This document shows positions 24,201 to 34,774 of a DNA stretch of 64,000 nucleotides, in pieces. How positions within the stretch are numbered: position 1 is the stretch's first letter; each line of letters starts with the position of its first letter. The notes under the pieces were generated by a model. It had not been told where the DNA came from. It saw nothing but the letters and a program-made list of their open reading frames with translations, and made no database searches. The position numbers were made by a program, and so were the translations under genes. The stretch comes from Manis javanica (taxonomy: Eukaryota; Chordata; Mammalia; Pholidota; Manidae), in the NCBI RefSeq assembly GCF_040802235.1, contig NC_133167.1, positions 201,001-265,000 on the forward strand, written 5' to 3'.

Positions 24201-27200
24201 CAGGTCCTTCAAAGGGAAAATTTTGGAGAAAAGAAAGGAATGAAGAAAAATGTATAAAGAGACTTAAAAGACTCACCTAAATAAAAAAGAACTTCACCTC
24301 TGACCACAATGTAGTCACAGGCATGGGACCTGCCCTCCTGTGAACAACTAGAAAACTGTACGAAACAGGGAACTGTTCTCACACACTAGACAAGGCAGCA
24401 CAGGACAGCAGCCCCAGGAGAAGGGAAGGGAACAAGGCGGAGACCTGCAGTCAGCTTTCTCCCTGGAGGCACCTTCCACACTTCCAGCCCTTGCAAAGGA
24501 AACCAAACAGAGCGTGGGCATCTAGAGCCGAACGTCAACATCCAGGGAAGCAGGGCTGCTGGAGTTTGGGGCAGGGTACTGGGAGGAGGAAGCCAGAGAG
24601 TATGCACTCCAGAAACCTGCAAAGGGATCCCTTTGAGTTTTTAGCTGAAAACTAAGCTGACTATGCACAGGGTGAGGATCCACAAGGCCAGGTGGAGAGC
24701 CCTGGGGCTGCGAGCTGAGCAGATCCAAGGCCCAGCCAGCCAGAATGGTGACCTCGCCAGCATCCAAGGCATTCAGAAGAGAGCCCAGCAGGGCCGCACC
24801 GTAGCAGTATGGTTTAACCAACCCCAGAGTAGAGAGGACACTAACCAAGGGGTTAGCAAAATACACCTGCAGTTGGCTGCCTGTTTCTATAAATAGAGGT
24901 TTATTTTAAACACAGCCACACCACTCATTTCATATTTTCTGTGGATGTTTTCTGATATAAGATAGCAGAGCTGAGTGGTCACAATAGAGAAATATGGCCT
25001 GTGAGCCTAAAATATTTACTTATGGCCCTTGAAGAAAAACGTTTTTTATAAGATTAAAATGAGCTTGCAAAGGATCAAGCTGATCCACGGATGATGAAAC
25101 TATTGACAAAAAAAAAAAAAAAAAAGAATCCATTAAATGAAAACAAAAAATCCAGATATTTTCAACAACAAAACACCCACACACACGGTCTAGCATCCAT
25201 AAAAAATTGCTAGACATATGAAGAAGCATGAAAATGTGACTTATGACCAGGATAGAAAATCAGTCAAAAGAAACAGACCTGTCAAACTCATCAGGTTGTA
25301 TACACCAGATAGGTAAAGGTTTTGTTAAAAAAAGGAAAAGAAAAAGAAATAGACCAGGAAATGAAATAAATAGGATCAGAAGATATTTTTTTTAAACTAT
25401 TGTAAATATGTTATATTCAAAGATATAAAGGAAAATATGAATGTAATATGAGAAAAAAAGTATTTTGAAAATACTTCTTGAGAAGAAATCTCTTAAATGA
25501 AAGACTCAATAAAGGAGATTAAGGTTAGATACCAAGGAAGAAAAGACCTGGAGATAAATAGAAACTACCCAAACTGAAGCACAGAAAGAAAAATGCTGAC
25601 AAAAAAATAAGCAGAGCCTCAGTGATCTGTGGAAAAATATTAAGCTAACTAACATATATGTAACCAAAGTCCCATAAAAAGGAGAAAGGAAAGCAGAAAA
25701 AAATACTTGAAGAACTGGCTGAAAATTTTCCAAATTTGATGCAAATTATAAACCGACAGTTCCAAAAGCCCAATGAGCTCCAAGCAGAATGTACACAAAA
25801 AAACCCCACACCAGGATACATGATAATTGAGTTGTTAAAAATAAAGCTGCTAAATGGAAATCTTAGAAGCAGCCACTTAATATAAAGCCACTTATATACA
25901 GAAAAGATCAGAATTATCACCAATTTTTCATCAGAATCAATGCAAGATGGAAGACAATGGGACATCTTTAGTACTGAAAAAAGAAAAACATCAAACTAAA
26001 ATTATATATCCAAAGAAAATGTCCTTCAAAAATGGAGGTAAAATAAAGACATTTTCAGAGAAACAAAAACTGACAAAATTCATCACCATCAGCAGACCTG
26101 CCACATAAGAAAATGTGAAAGGAAGTTCTTCTGGCAGAAGAGGAACACCAGGTGAAAATCTGCATTTACATAAAGAAATGAAAGGCTCTTGGAACTGTAA
26201 ACATAATGGTGTGAACTACAAAGGTTTTTCTCATATTTTAAAATCTGTTTAAGATAATCAGCGGTTTAAACCGAAACAACAGCAATATACTGTTGAGGCT
26301 TTTATCACTGTAGAAGTAAAATTTTTGACAACAGCATAAGGGAGGCAGAAAATGGAAGAATACACAAGTAGATTCTTATATTAAACACGAAATAATGTAT
26401 TATTGTTTGAAATTCGCTGTGGCAAGTTAACGAAAGAGGACATACACACTAGAACAGTCTATAAAGTAAAATACTAAAAAAAATACTCAAACCAAAAGAA
26501 GACAGGAACATCGGCGATCTAAATAACTTCCATCTTAAAAAGCCAACAGCAAAGTGAAGTAAACCCAAGTTAAGTAGTGGGGAGGAAATAACAAAGATAT
26601 GAGCAGGAATAAGTGAAAGAAAACAAACAACAGAAAAAAGAACTAGTTCTCTGAAAAGAACAAGGCAAAATGAGAAAAGTTAATAAATCACCGACTTCAG
26701 GTCTGAAAGAGTGATCATCAGTGAAGACCCTACAGCAGGAGAATAATGATATGATATCATAAACAGTGTGGTACTGATGAATCTGACATCTTATATGAAA
26801 CAACAAATTCCCTAAAAAACACAAATAACCAAAACTGTCTCAAGAAGGAATAGGAAGGTTGAATAGTTCCAGAACTTTAAAGAAACTGAATACAGCAACT
26901 AACCATATACTTCAAATGAGAGCATTTTACTGCATGTAAATTATACCTTAATACAGTCAATTTAAAAGCTGGAAAAAAAAATAGCGAAACTAGACTCCGG
27001 TGTCCAGGAATACACACGCGAGGGATAGAACCACGAAGAAAAGGCAGCCACTCCTCAGCCTGGGTGGTGTCCGCCCTCAGCGCAGGTGCAGCGCATGCCC
27101 TCGGTGGGCCCCGCAGGCCCACTGCGGCCCCACAGGAGGCGCTCGGGCAGGTCCTGAGACTGCAAGTCCATGTGGTGTTCTGCACGGGTGTGATGCTTTA

Positions 27201-30200
27201 CAACACAAAGCTGGGATCTGAGTTATCTTTTGAAAGATAAAAGTTTAAACACCAGGTTAAAGAACCCAAACTTTCCCCTTTTTCTGTCAAGAACTCACTC
27301 TTCTGAGCTCTCCCTGTAACTATCAAAACCACATCCACCAAAGCCATGTGACATTTTACCATTTTCTCCACAGCTTAAACGTTACCTCTACGAAGCACTA
27401 GTCCAGTACCTTGGGGGGTAGCAGGTGGGAGGACGCTTTATAGGAAATAGTCTCAAGTTCAAGTTAAATGCGATGTATACTTAGTAAGTGTAGTCACACA
27501 ATTTAACAACAAATATACCCAAAATAGGGGGTGGCTAAGAGGATGGGTCCCAGGATGAGGCCTCCAGGCACCAACGCCGCCCCGGCTGCTGTGTGCTGAC
27601 CTGGCGCGTGCAAGCAGGAGGAGCGGCAGGACACCCGGCCCCGCACCCGGTCCTCAGGGCCAGCTGTGCCTGGCACGTCCAGAAGCAGGATGAACACGAA
27701 CGGCGTCCTTTGGGGAAGCAGAGGAAAGAAAAGCACCTCTCACCCTCCTTTATGCTTCTTCTTCTTGGGGGTGTCTTCTTCTGAGGTCCTCCTGCCACGA
27801 CCCCGCGAGCCTCTTTTTTCCTTCTGACCTCGACCTTCTGAAAGACAATAAAGATCCCAGTTGTCTTCACAGAATTCACTACAGCAAGACAAGATTTACC
27901 CAAGTACAAACTCTGCTGTGATATTCCTAGCACATCTACCAGAGTCCTCAGAACTCCAGTTAAGAGAAAGAGAGAAAGTCAGCGGACTTGCTTTTCAGCC
28001 CTCGGCCCCCGGAGCCTTCACAGTCGCTGCCCTCCAGCTTGTCCTTCAGATCCGCCTCGAAGCGCGCCAGGTCTGCGTCCAGCCTTCGGATGTGTTTATC
28101 CACCTGCACAGAGTACGCAGTCACGTTTAAAAGGAAGGCAAACACCATGGGAATCACAAACAACTAGGGCCAACAGGGAGCACTTTGTTGCCCTTTAACG
28201 GAGTCTCCAGTTAACAAAGCGCTAACACACCGCCACTGTTGCAGTGTTTACCAAGGGCCCTTTTCCCCCACATGTTCTGACACCTCAACTGAATAAACCC
28301 CACTCGGGAGAAGCCATGAAGGAAGGCGACAATGAGAGGCAGCACTGCGAGACACAGCAGACCCGACACTGACCCTAATTCAAGTCTGAAGTACGGGTGG
28401 GTTCTTACACAGAATTACCAAAGAAGCAGCGGGGTGAGGAAGGAGGGACAGAAAAGTAATGCTTCAGGCACAGGGAGAGCGGGAAGCGGGAAGAGGCAGT
28501 GCGGTCAAAGCCGCCAACAAGATCGCCGCCACGCTGCTCCCAGCAGAGACGCTCCTGCTGTGGGACGGCAGAGAGCACGGAATGACACAGTGCGTCCCTT
28601 CACCGGCGGCACACCACAGCCAACTGGTGCCACATGTGACCGTCCGCAAGAAGGGAGAGTACCCTTCTGCATCTGGAGATGAACTGCAATCCTAAACTAC
28701 ACTATGCACGGGAGAGAAAATTTGACTGTCTTAATGACATTTAATCAAAGTGAACTTTTTAGAAAACGGTCTATGCTTACTGTAAAGATGGAGCACTTTG
28801 GGGGCATGGAAACCCCAAATATAAGCATGAAGTTTTCTTTTCAGAGCATTCTTTCTCAAATACAAGTTAATTCAGGCTTTTAAGAAATTACTGCTTATCT
28901 TACTACACCGATAGACAGTGACTGCATTGGGGAATGGGGAGGACCCCATAATATGGGTGAATGTAGTAACCACATTGTTTTTCATTTGAAACCTTCTTAT
29001 GTGTGTATCAATAAAACACAAAAATAAAGAAATTACTGCTTATTTTTCACTGGTGTGGGAGGCAACTAGGTGACAGCCTGCAAGGACAAGCTGGGCTTCA
29101 TTCACTACACGACCTTGTGTGCCACTGAGCAAGCCCAGAGTGAGGCTTACTTGGGAGGAACCTGGACAGAACAAATTCTAGGACTTCACCTCAAGTCAAT
29201 TAAACAAGCACTTATATATAGAAAAGGATATATAAAACAAACAGCTGCCACAGCCAACCACAGCAGGAACGGCACACTGGACAGGACTGCAGTCACGGCC
29301 CCAGGGCCCCGTGTGCACCTTCCCCAGAGGTGCCTGGCCTCCACCCTGGGGCACCTCCGAGGGTGACAGGGAGGACGCGTGTGTGTGGGGAGGCCCTGCC
29401 CGCTCACCATCTCATAGGTCTGCATGGCCAGCTGCACCTTGTCGTCGCTGTACTCCCTGCACCTGCTGTAGGCGTCCTGGATCTTCCGCAGCTGCTCCAC
29501 ACGCTGGCCTGGAGAAAGGGCCTTCACCGTGGAGATGTACTCTGCAGCCAGCATGTCGATCTCCGCTTTCTTATCTGAGAAGGAAATGGCTGAAAAGCTA
29601 GTCCCTGCCCGAGACTCCCGCACAAGCCTGCCAGGCCAGCAGCAATAAAACCAACGATACCGAGTGCAGCCAAGAGGCGCTGCATTGGACCCTGGAGCAC
29701 AGTGGGAAGCATGGCAGGCACAGGCCCCACAGGCAGCTTGGCATCACAGCGACATGCAGACACCATGACCAAGGCAGAATGCCAGCACGGTCCCGAGTAT
29801 GACTGCTGTCCCAGCAAGAACTCATCACACCCTCTTGACGCTCAAGAGGCCTTATGTGAATAATAAACTATGTGCTCACCTTACCTGTTCTCTGACATAC
29901 CACTCCTAGGTACACGTCCTAAAGATTTAGACACCAGGACACACATGGGGAAACATTCTTAACTGCAAAAAACAGGAAACGACCCAAATGTCCAACTATA
30001 GTAAAATGGATGAATAAGCTGTGGGCCCTCACACAAGAGAACCCTACCCAGACACAGAAAGAACCAGCCACTGTTACACATCCCGCATGGAGTGACCTCA
30101 TGAAACGGTAGCCTACACAAGAAAAGCCAGACACAAAGGAAAAAAACTGTATGACTCTGTTAATACCAAGACTGGAAACGGACACAACTCTTAACTTCAA

Positions 30201-33200
30201 GAAGTGAGAAAACTTTTGTGGCAAGGGAAACTCAGGGTAGCAGTCCCTTGGGGAGCAAGGGGGCATGCTAGGTCACATGGGGCCCCCAGGCTTCCATTTC
30301 TCCATCAAGGGAAAGGTTTGCCAGGTGATATCTGTTCAGCAATCTATAAATGTTTATGCTTATTCTGAATGTAAATGCTCTTATTTTACAGTAAGAGAAC
30401 TATATATTTACTAATCAGGATGCTATACCTTGTGAAAAACGACAGCTATTCCAATCTTGCAGAACATGTGCCTGGCATAAGGAACAAAGAATCACCCACA
30501 CCCAAGCACATCATCAAGACACGTAAAACCTCAGGGTTAAAGAAAACAGCCTAAAAGCTTCTACACTGGAAAGGAAAAAAGAGATCACATGTATGAAGGA
30601 TGAGGAATGCAAATGGCATCAGATTTCTCAACAGCGACCTGGAAGCCAGGAGACAATGTAGCAGAATCTTTCCTATTCTTCAAGAAAAGGGTTGCCAATC
30701 TGGATTTCTATACCCAGCCAAACTATTAATCAAATATGAGGCTAGAACAAACATTTTCAGACATGCAACATTATACAGTTTATTCCCATGTACCCTTTTT
30801 CAGTAAACTACTGGAGGAAAGGCCCCTCCAAAACAAGGGGAAAATGAAGAAAGGGATGCCTACAGTGCAGGAACAGGGTACCACAGGGAGGAGGGGAATT
30901 CTAGGGCAATGCCTGTGCAGCCTAAGAAACAATCCATCCAGACAGGACCCATAGGTCAGAGGGTCTGTGGGGAGCACGCACAGACTGGCAGATAGATGAC
31001 TTGGTGCAGCAGACACAATGAAAATGCTGAATGTTTGTGAAATGTAGAAAACAAAGCAATTAGGGACTACAAGAAAAACAGTTATTCTAAAAAGGTCATG
31101 TAAACATAGCATGCAGTGTGACTCAAACTACCTACACAGTGGTCACACATACCATCACTGATCCAGCACAAATGCAAATCCACTACATGCAAAGATGGGA
31201 GGAGGGGACAGGGTTTAATGCAGAAGTAAATCTTCATTGCCCATATTCCCTGAGTAGATAAAGCCTAAAACTGAAGGGAAATAAAATAAGAAATAGCAGC
31301 AAAATTTAATGTTTAGAAATAGGGAGTTAAATGCCAAGAGATCAGAAAGTGCTATCTAACTTTAAACTATGAACACATAGTCTGGGAAAATAGAAAATCT
31401 CTTAAAGGGAAGAAAAGGTAGCAAACATTCTGCCTGCAAGGATGGGATAATGGTCACAGAGATGTGACACGGACACATTAAGAACCCAAGGAGCTAAGTC
31501 TGAATTTCAAAGTACCAGCACTCTCTCTAAGATGTCATCAATGACCAAAGCTTAGGGCTAGGCCAAGGCCCCAGTGCACCGGGTCCCTGGGAGACTGGTG
31601 CCACCCCTCCTGGCTGTCAGACCCAGAGCTGGCTTTACTGAATGGCCTGGACCCACCTTCTGTCCTCTGGTCCAGCTCTCGCATGAGCTGGAAGTTTCTC
31701 TGAAGTTCACAGGGAAGGTTCTCAATGCCTGAAACACAAGACATGTCCTGCTCAGCAGCAGGATGAACTCTGCTTTCCAGGTTTCCCAGCTAAAATCTAC
31801 AAATAATATGCCCACTTTGTCTTCTGTTTCTATTAGGTTTGGGGAGAAGGATTAAAGTGTCTTTTTCAAGGATGGGTACCAAACTCTACAGACAATAGCC
31901 TGTCACAATTAGTAAGTTGTCAGAAGCTGGAGAAGTTGGAGGGGGGTCAGAAACAAGCTCTGAGCAGGCGCTTGACTGCCTCTTCCACCCCAGACCCCAA
32001 GCCCTCTGCCCCCTCTACACAGTCCACCACCGCAACCAAGTCCCAAACCCCCAGGGTCCTCACTGACCCGCCCCTTCAACTTTATTCTGAAGTCCAGAGC
32101 CATCTGCTAGAACTTCATGCACGGACAGGGGTATTCGCTCTCTCCGCTGCCCAGCACAGCGGGTTCTGGTCAAATGGGGCCACTGAGCACTCGAAATGGG
32201 CCAGTACTGCTGAGGAGCTCAACCTTTGATTTCACTCGTCTCAATACCATGGAGGTGAATAGGCCACGCTACAGCGCGGATCAGGAGCCCGCAGCGCTCT
32301 GCCTTCCTGTCTGCACTGCCGTGCTCCTGGGCCAGGCGGAGCTCCCCACCTGCCGCCACAGCTCCGACAGGCTCTACCAGGTTCCGGCATCCAGCCTCGG
32401 CACCTCCGCCCTCCTCATTGTGTGCTAAAAGCCGCTGTGTAAAGCCCCAGTGCTCCCAGCTCACCCAGAGATCAGCTCAGACGCCCTCCCACAGCCTCTA
32501 GGCTCAACACTCCCTCCCCAGAGACTGCCTCCCTGCACTGCCCTACCCAAAGCCCTGTAGGGCAGTGCCACCCCCTGCTCTTCTGCAACCTGCTGGGCTC
32601 CTTTACAGCCCTTTATCTTCTGTCAACTTTTAAAAAACCCGTCTGTCCCATTTGGCAGTGAATTCCAGGAAAATGGGGACCTGGCACAGAGCAGGTGCTC
32701 AATGAGCAGACAGGCACCTCCATCTCCAAGCCTTCTTCACACAGGTACCTGTGCATGAAAGAACTCACATTCCTCAAAGTCCTGATGGGACCCACTGGGC
32801 AGGTACCAGGACAGAGAAGGGCAAGCTGCAGTGCTCCCCCAAAGACACCTCAGTGCAGTACCTCTGGAATGACAATGAGATGGCGCTCTCCCACCCAGGA
32901 CCCCTCACTGCTGAGGCTAGGCCAGAAGAGCAGAGCAAGTGGCCAGGGTCAGCCAAGCCCCTTGTGGAAAGTGGATCCCCAGTGCATCCCCAGAACGGGG
33001 TTCACTCCCTACTCTCAGCAGGCTGCCAGGCCCAGCGACCTGAATATTCCCAGGGAAGCACAGCACTCCAGAGCCACCTGGCCCAACCCCCAGCCCAACA
33101 CCATCCCCGACAGGAGCCAAACCCGCAGGATTCAAAGGTGGGCTGTCCACTCTCACGGGTGACCTTGACAGGACGCTCAGCCTAGGGGCCCTTCACCCTG

Positions 33201-33888
33201 AGATGAGGGAAGTAACCATCCGCTCAGTTCTCAGGAGAGTCCAACTCTGCTCCACAGGCACAGAGAATCCCGAGGGCCAGCCCGGAAGCGTCCCACGGAG
33301 AGGCAGGCACCCAAGGAGACACTCCCAGCCAGCATCGCCTCCTCGCCTTGCAGATGCGCGAACTGAGGGTCGGGCCCAACACCACTCCCCGGTGATAGCA
33401 CGAGCACGCAACAGAAGCGGGGCCCAGAGACCCCACGCGGGGCATAGTGTGCAGGGGGGTTAGGACTCCACCCCACCTGCGTGGGGCTGGGGCCAGCCAC
33501 GAGAAAGGGGCGAGGCCCTGGTGGGGGCGGGGCCTGGTCGGGGAGGGGCATCACTAGGGGGCGGGGCCTCATGGTGCTGACCCCGCCGAACGCCCGCCGG
33601 CCCCGCCCCGTCATGACGGACCTGGAATTGGCGCGGCAGTGACGGCTGGAGCCCGCGCCGCGCCCCCCGCACACCATCCTCGGCCTCCGCCCCGCCCCGC
33701 CCAGCGCGCGGCCCACCGCCCCGGTCGCTGTCGGGCCTCCCGGCCGCCCTCACAAGCCCCGGGCGTCCGCGCGCAGCGCGCGGGGGTGGAGCGGGCGCGG
33801 CGTGGAGGCCCCGCGCGGGCGGCCTGCCCGGGGGCCGCGCGGGGCGCTTACTGTCCAGGTAGTGTTCCAAGTACATGGCAGTCGCCAT
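18237..33888 (-). CDS. ING5: Inhibitor of growth protein 5 (complete)
   Basis: ING5 is a nuclear chromatin reader, a subunit of HBO1 and MOZ/MORF acetyltransferase complexes, that binds H3K4me3. Eight coding exons (33888-33852, 31728-31657, 29574-29408, 28103-27992, 27837-27744, 20432-20297, 20103-20042, 18279-18237) sum to 723 nt, exactly 240 residues and a stop, the human length. Residues about 1-105 are the Leu-rich helical ING dimerisation domain. A basic KKKKHK tract at 154-159 sits in the nuclear localisation region. The PHD finger has all eight zinc ligands, C189, C191, C202, C207, H213, C216, C229 and C232. Changes from human are mild, for example DILAAEY to DMLAAEY and QEKRKKK to QERRKKK. 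Intron 4 uses a GC donor. Confidence 0.98.
20042..20103 (-). CDS. ING5: ING5 exon 7 (PHD core)
   Basis: 62 nt, acceptor cgccctgcag, donor gtcagt. Encodes [20 protein letters not shown] and the split Trp227. Contains C207, H213, C216 and the Trp211 that helps cage methyl-lysine in ING proteins. Confidence 0.96.
20297..20432 (-). CDS. ING5: ING5 exon 6 (start of PHD finger)
   Basis: 136 nt, acceptor tttccccacag, donor gtgagt. Encodes [20 protein letters not shown] then [20 protein letters not shown] and CDNPD. Contains zinc ligands C189, C191 and C202 and the aromatic Tyr188 next to them. Human has FTD where this has FSD. Confidence 0.96.
20450..23040. other. ING5 intron 5, GC-rich part
   Basis: About 2.6 kb with no supported exon or repeat. 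Long open frames occur on both strands but lack family resemblance and splice support. Confidence 0.45.
23560..26990 (+). mobile_element. Old L1 (L1M) copy or copies, sense, in ING5 intron 5
   Basis: A-rich sequence with phrases of the L1M 5' and ORF1 region: gaacaactagaaaactgtac, ggctgaaaattttccaaatt, ggagacattttcagagaaac-like text and attcatcaccatcagcagac. Many stops, so inactive. It is antisense to ING5. It probably comprises more than one insertion, and an older DNA element interrupts it at about 24870-25040. Confidence 0.6.
24868..25042 (+). mobile_element. hAT-type non-autonomous DNA transposon (MER-like)
   Basis: The order tataaatagaggtttatttt, aaacacagccacaccactca, cagagctgagtggtcacaat and atggcctgtgagcctaaaat followed by tatttacttatggcccttga matches a common mammalian hAT-Charlie-like MER element that I recognise but cannot name with certainty. 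It has no coding capacity. Confidence 0.55.
27744..27837 (-). CDS. ING5: ING5 exon 5 (basic linker)
   Basis: 94 nt, acceptor ttgtctttcag, donor gtgaga. Encodes [20 protein letters not shown] then [11 protein letters not shown]. Carries the Arg/Lys-rich nuclear localisation region between the helical domain and the PHD finger. Confidence 0.95.
27992..28103 (-). CDS. ING5: ING5 exon 4, followed by a GC donor
   Basis: 112 nt, acceptor ctctgtgcag. Encodes [20 protein letters not shown] then [17 protein letters not shown] and one base of the next Lys. The only end that keeps frame with exon 5 is A|gcaagt, a GC donor with otherwise perfect consensus. No GT donor nearby gives the conserved KKGRGQKEK joint. 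Confidence 0.93.
28899..29026 (+). mobile_element. 5'-truncated LINE 3' end with 17-bp target duplication
   Basis: About 128 bp from gatagacagtgactgcattg to a caataaaacacaaaaat tail. It is flanked by the perfect repeat aagaaattactgcttat (28882-28898 and 29027-29043). The perfect flank shows it is fairly young. The body text gggtgaatgtagtaaccaca is typical of a laurasiatherian L1 3' end as I remember it. Confidence 0.75.
29408..29574 (-). CDS. ING5: ING5 exon 3
   Basis: 167 nt, acceptor ttccttctcag, donor gtgagc. Encodes [20 protein letters not shown] then [20 protein letters not shown] to QTYEM. Forms the long helix of the ING domain. Ends on a codon boundary. Confidence 0.95.
29885..30190 (+). 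mobile_element. L1M 3'-end-like fragment
   Basis: Contains cataccactcctaggtacac, aacgacccaaatgtccaact, gtaaaatggatgaataagct and atgactctgttaata, the usual order near the 3' end of L1M ORF2. Decayed. It lies in ING5 intron 2. Confidence 0.6.
30590..31100 (+). mobile_element. L1M fragment
   Basis: Reads ctcaacagcgacctggaagc, aatctttcctattcttcaag, ggatttctatacccagccaa and attttcagacatgcaacatt, a pattern seen in the 5'/ORF1 region of old L1 elements. It resembles part of the copy at 23.6-27 kb. Confidence 0.55.
31657..31728 (-). CDS. ING5: ING5 exon 2
   Basis: 72 nt, acceptor aggcattg side ttcag, donor gtgggt. Encodes [20 protein letters not shown] then RTE, identical to human as I remember it. 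Part of the N-terminal helical domain. Confidence 0.95.
32460..32720 (+). mobile_element. L2 LINE 3' fragment
   Basis: gtctgtcccatttggcagtg, aattccaggaaaatggggac and ctggcacagagcaggtgctc followed by aatgagcagac fit the end of L2, which normally closes with a cctggcacatagtaggtgctcaata-like run. Ancient. Confidence 0.55.
33852..33888 (-). CDS. ING5: ING5 exon 1 (coding part)
   Basis: ATG at 33888-33886, donor gtaagc after 33852. Encodes [12 protein letters not shown] and one base of Ser13. An in-frame ATG also lies two codons upstream (33894). It has C at -3, while the chosen start has A at -3 and G at +4, so the downstream one is preferred. Confidence 0.95.
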
Positions 33889-33987
33889 CTTCATCCGTGG
33901 CCGCGCTCTGGGTCTGCGCGAGCGGGCGGTGCCCCGAGAGGCGAAGGGCGGGGCCGGTGTGCTCACTATTAATGAGTCTCGCGTTGT

Positions 33988-34011
33988 GATTGGCCCGTAG
34001 GGCGGGGCGCC
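33988..34011 (-). promoter_or_regulatory. ING5: CCAAT box and GC box upstream of ING5
   Basis: gattggc on the plus strand is GCCAATC in ING5 sense, about 100 bases before the ATG. The next bases hold ggcggggcg, an Sp1-type site. Spacing fits an NF-Y plus Sp1 CpG-island promoter. Binding is inferred only. Confidence 0.55.
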
Positions 34012-34512
34012 GGCACGGCACGCCTCCCGGCTTCCGGCCGTGGGCTTCGCGTGGGAGCCGGGCGGGGATCGCACCGGCGAGGTGTTGGGGGCGGCGCAGG
34101 GCCCTGTCCTGCCCCTGCCCGCTGCCGCGCGCACCTGCGGCGGGCTCAGGGCAGGTAGTTGAGCGGGGGTTGAGCGCGCGGCAGGGGAAGGGCCGGCTGG
34201 CTGAACGGCCACCAGTTTCCGGAGCGCGGGCTGCGAATGCACTCCTCAAAAGCCCAGTCCGAGGTCAGGAGGTAGAGACAGTCTTTCCCTGCAGATTTTA
34301 CGTTTGTTGTAAAAATCCAAACTGCAGGAACTTAAGTTTCCCCCCTTCCGAGGGCCGTGATGGTCTTGTTCACCTTTGCAGTGTGGGAACGTCCTTTCTG
34401 CCCGGTTTAATGCTTGGTGAGAAAACGGACGCACGCGTACATAATTGCACACAACCCACCTTTCTTACTGTTTTAAGTGGCTAGGGTTTCGGGTTTTTTT
34501 AATTAAAAGACT

Positions 34513-34765
34513 ATTCTTTTTTTGAGAGGTCATCTCTCGTATTTATTGATCAAATGGTTGTTAACAACAATAAAATTCTGTATAGGGGACTCAATGCACA
34601 ATCATTAATCAACCCCAAGCCTAATTCTCAACAGTCTCCAATCTTCTGAAGCATAACGAATAAGTTCTTACATACTGAATAAGTTCTTACATGGTGAATA
34701 GTACAAGGGCAGTCATATCACAGAAACTTTCAGTTTTGATCATGCATCATGAACTATAAAAAATC
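34513..34765 (-). mobile_element. Second, longer copy of the young A-tailed short retroelement
   Basis: Reverse-complement relative of 5922-6105 with a T-rich start (the tail), gagaggtcatctctcgtatt, ttgttaacaacaataaaatt and gcataacgaataagttctta. It extends further at its 5' side (cagaaactttcagttttgat, atgcatcatgaactata). An internal unit gaataagttcttacat appears twice. Flanks aattaaaagact and aagtaaaagact (11 of 12) look like the target duplication. Confidence 0.8.
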
Positions 34766-34774
34766 AAGTAAAAG

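Larger units (their letters stand above)
33480..34240. promoter_or_regulatory. ING5: CpG island, ING5 promoter and first exon
   Basis: Dense CG content surrounding the ING5 start codon, typical of a TATA-less housekeeping promoter. It includes a CCAAT box and GC boxes upstream of the ATG. Confidence 0.85.

Noticed and set aside
33460-34242. A 260-codon minus-strand frame around ING5 exon 1
   Set aside because: It is the ING5 start codon region with untranslated leader and intron read through. The splice donor after [12 protein letters not shown] is clear.
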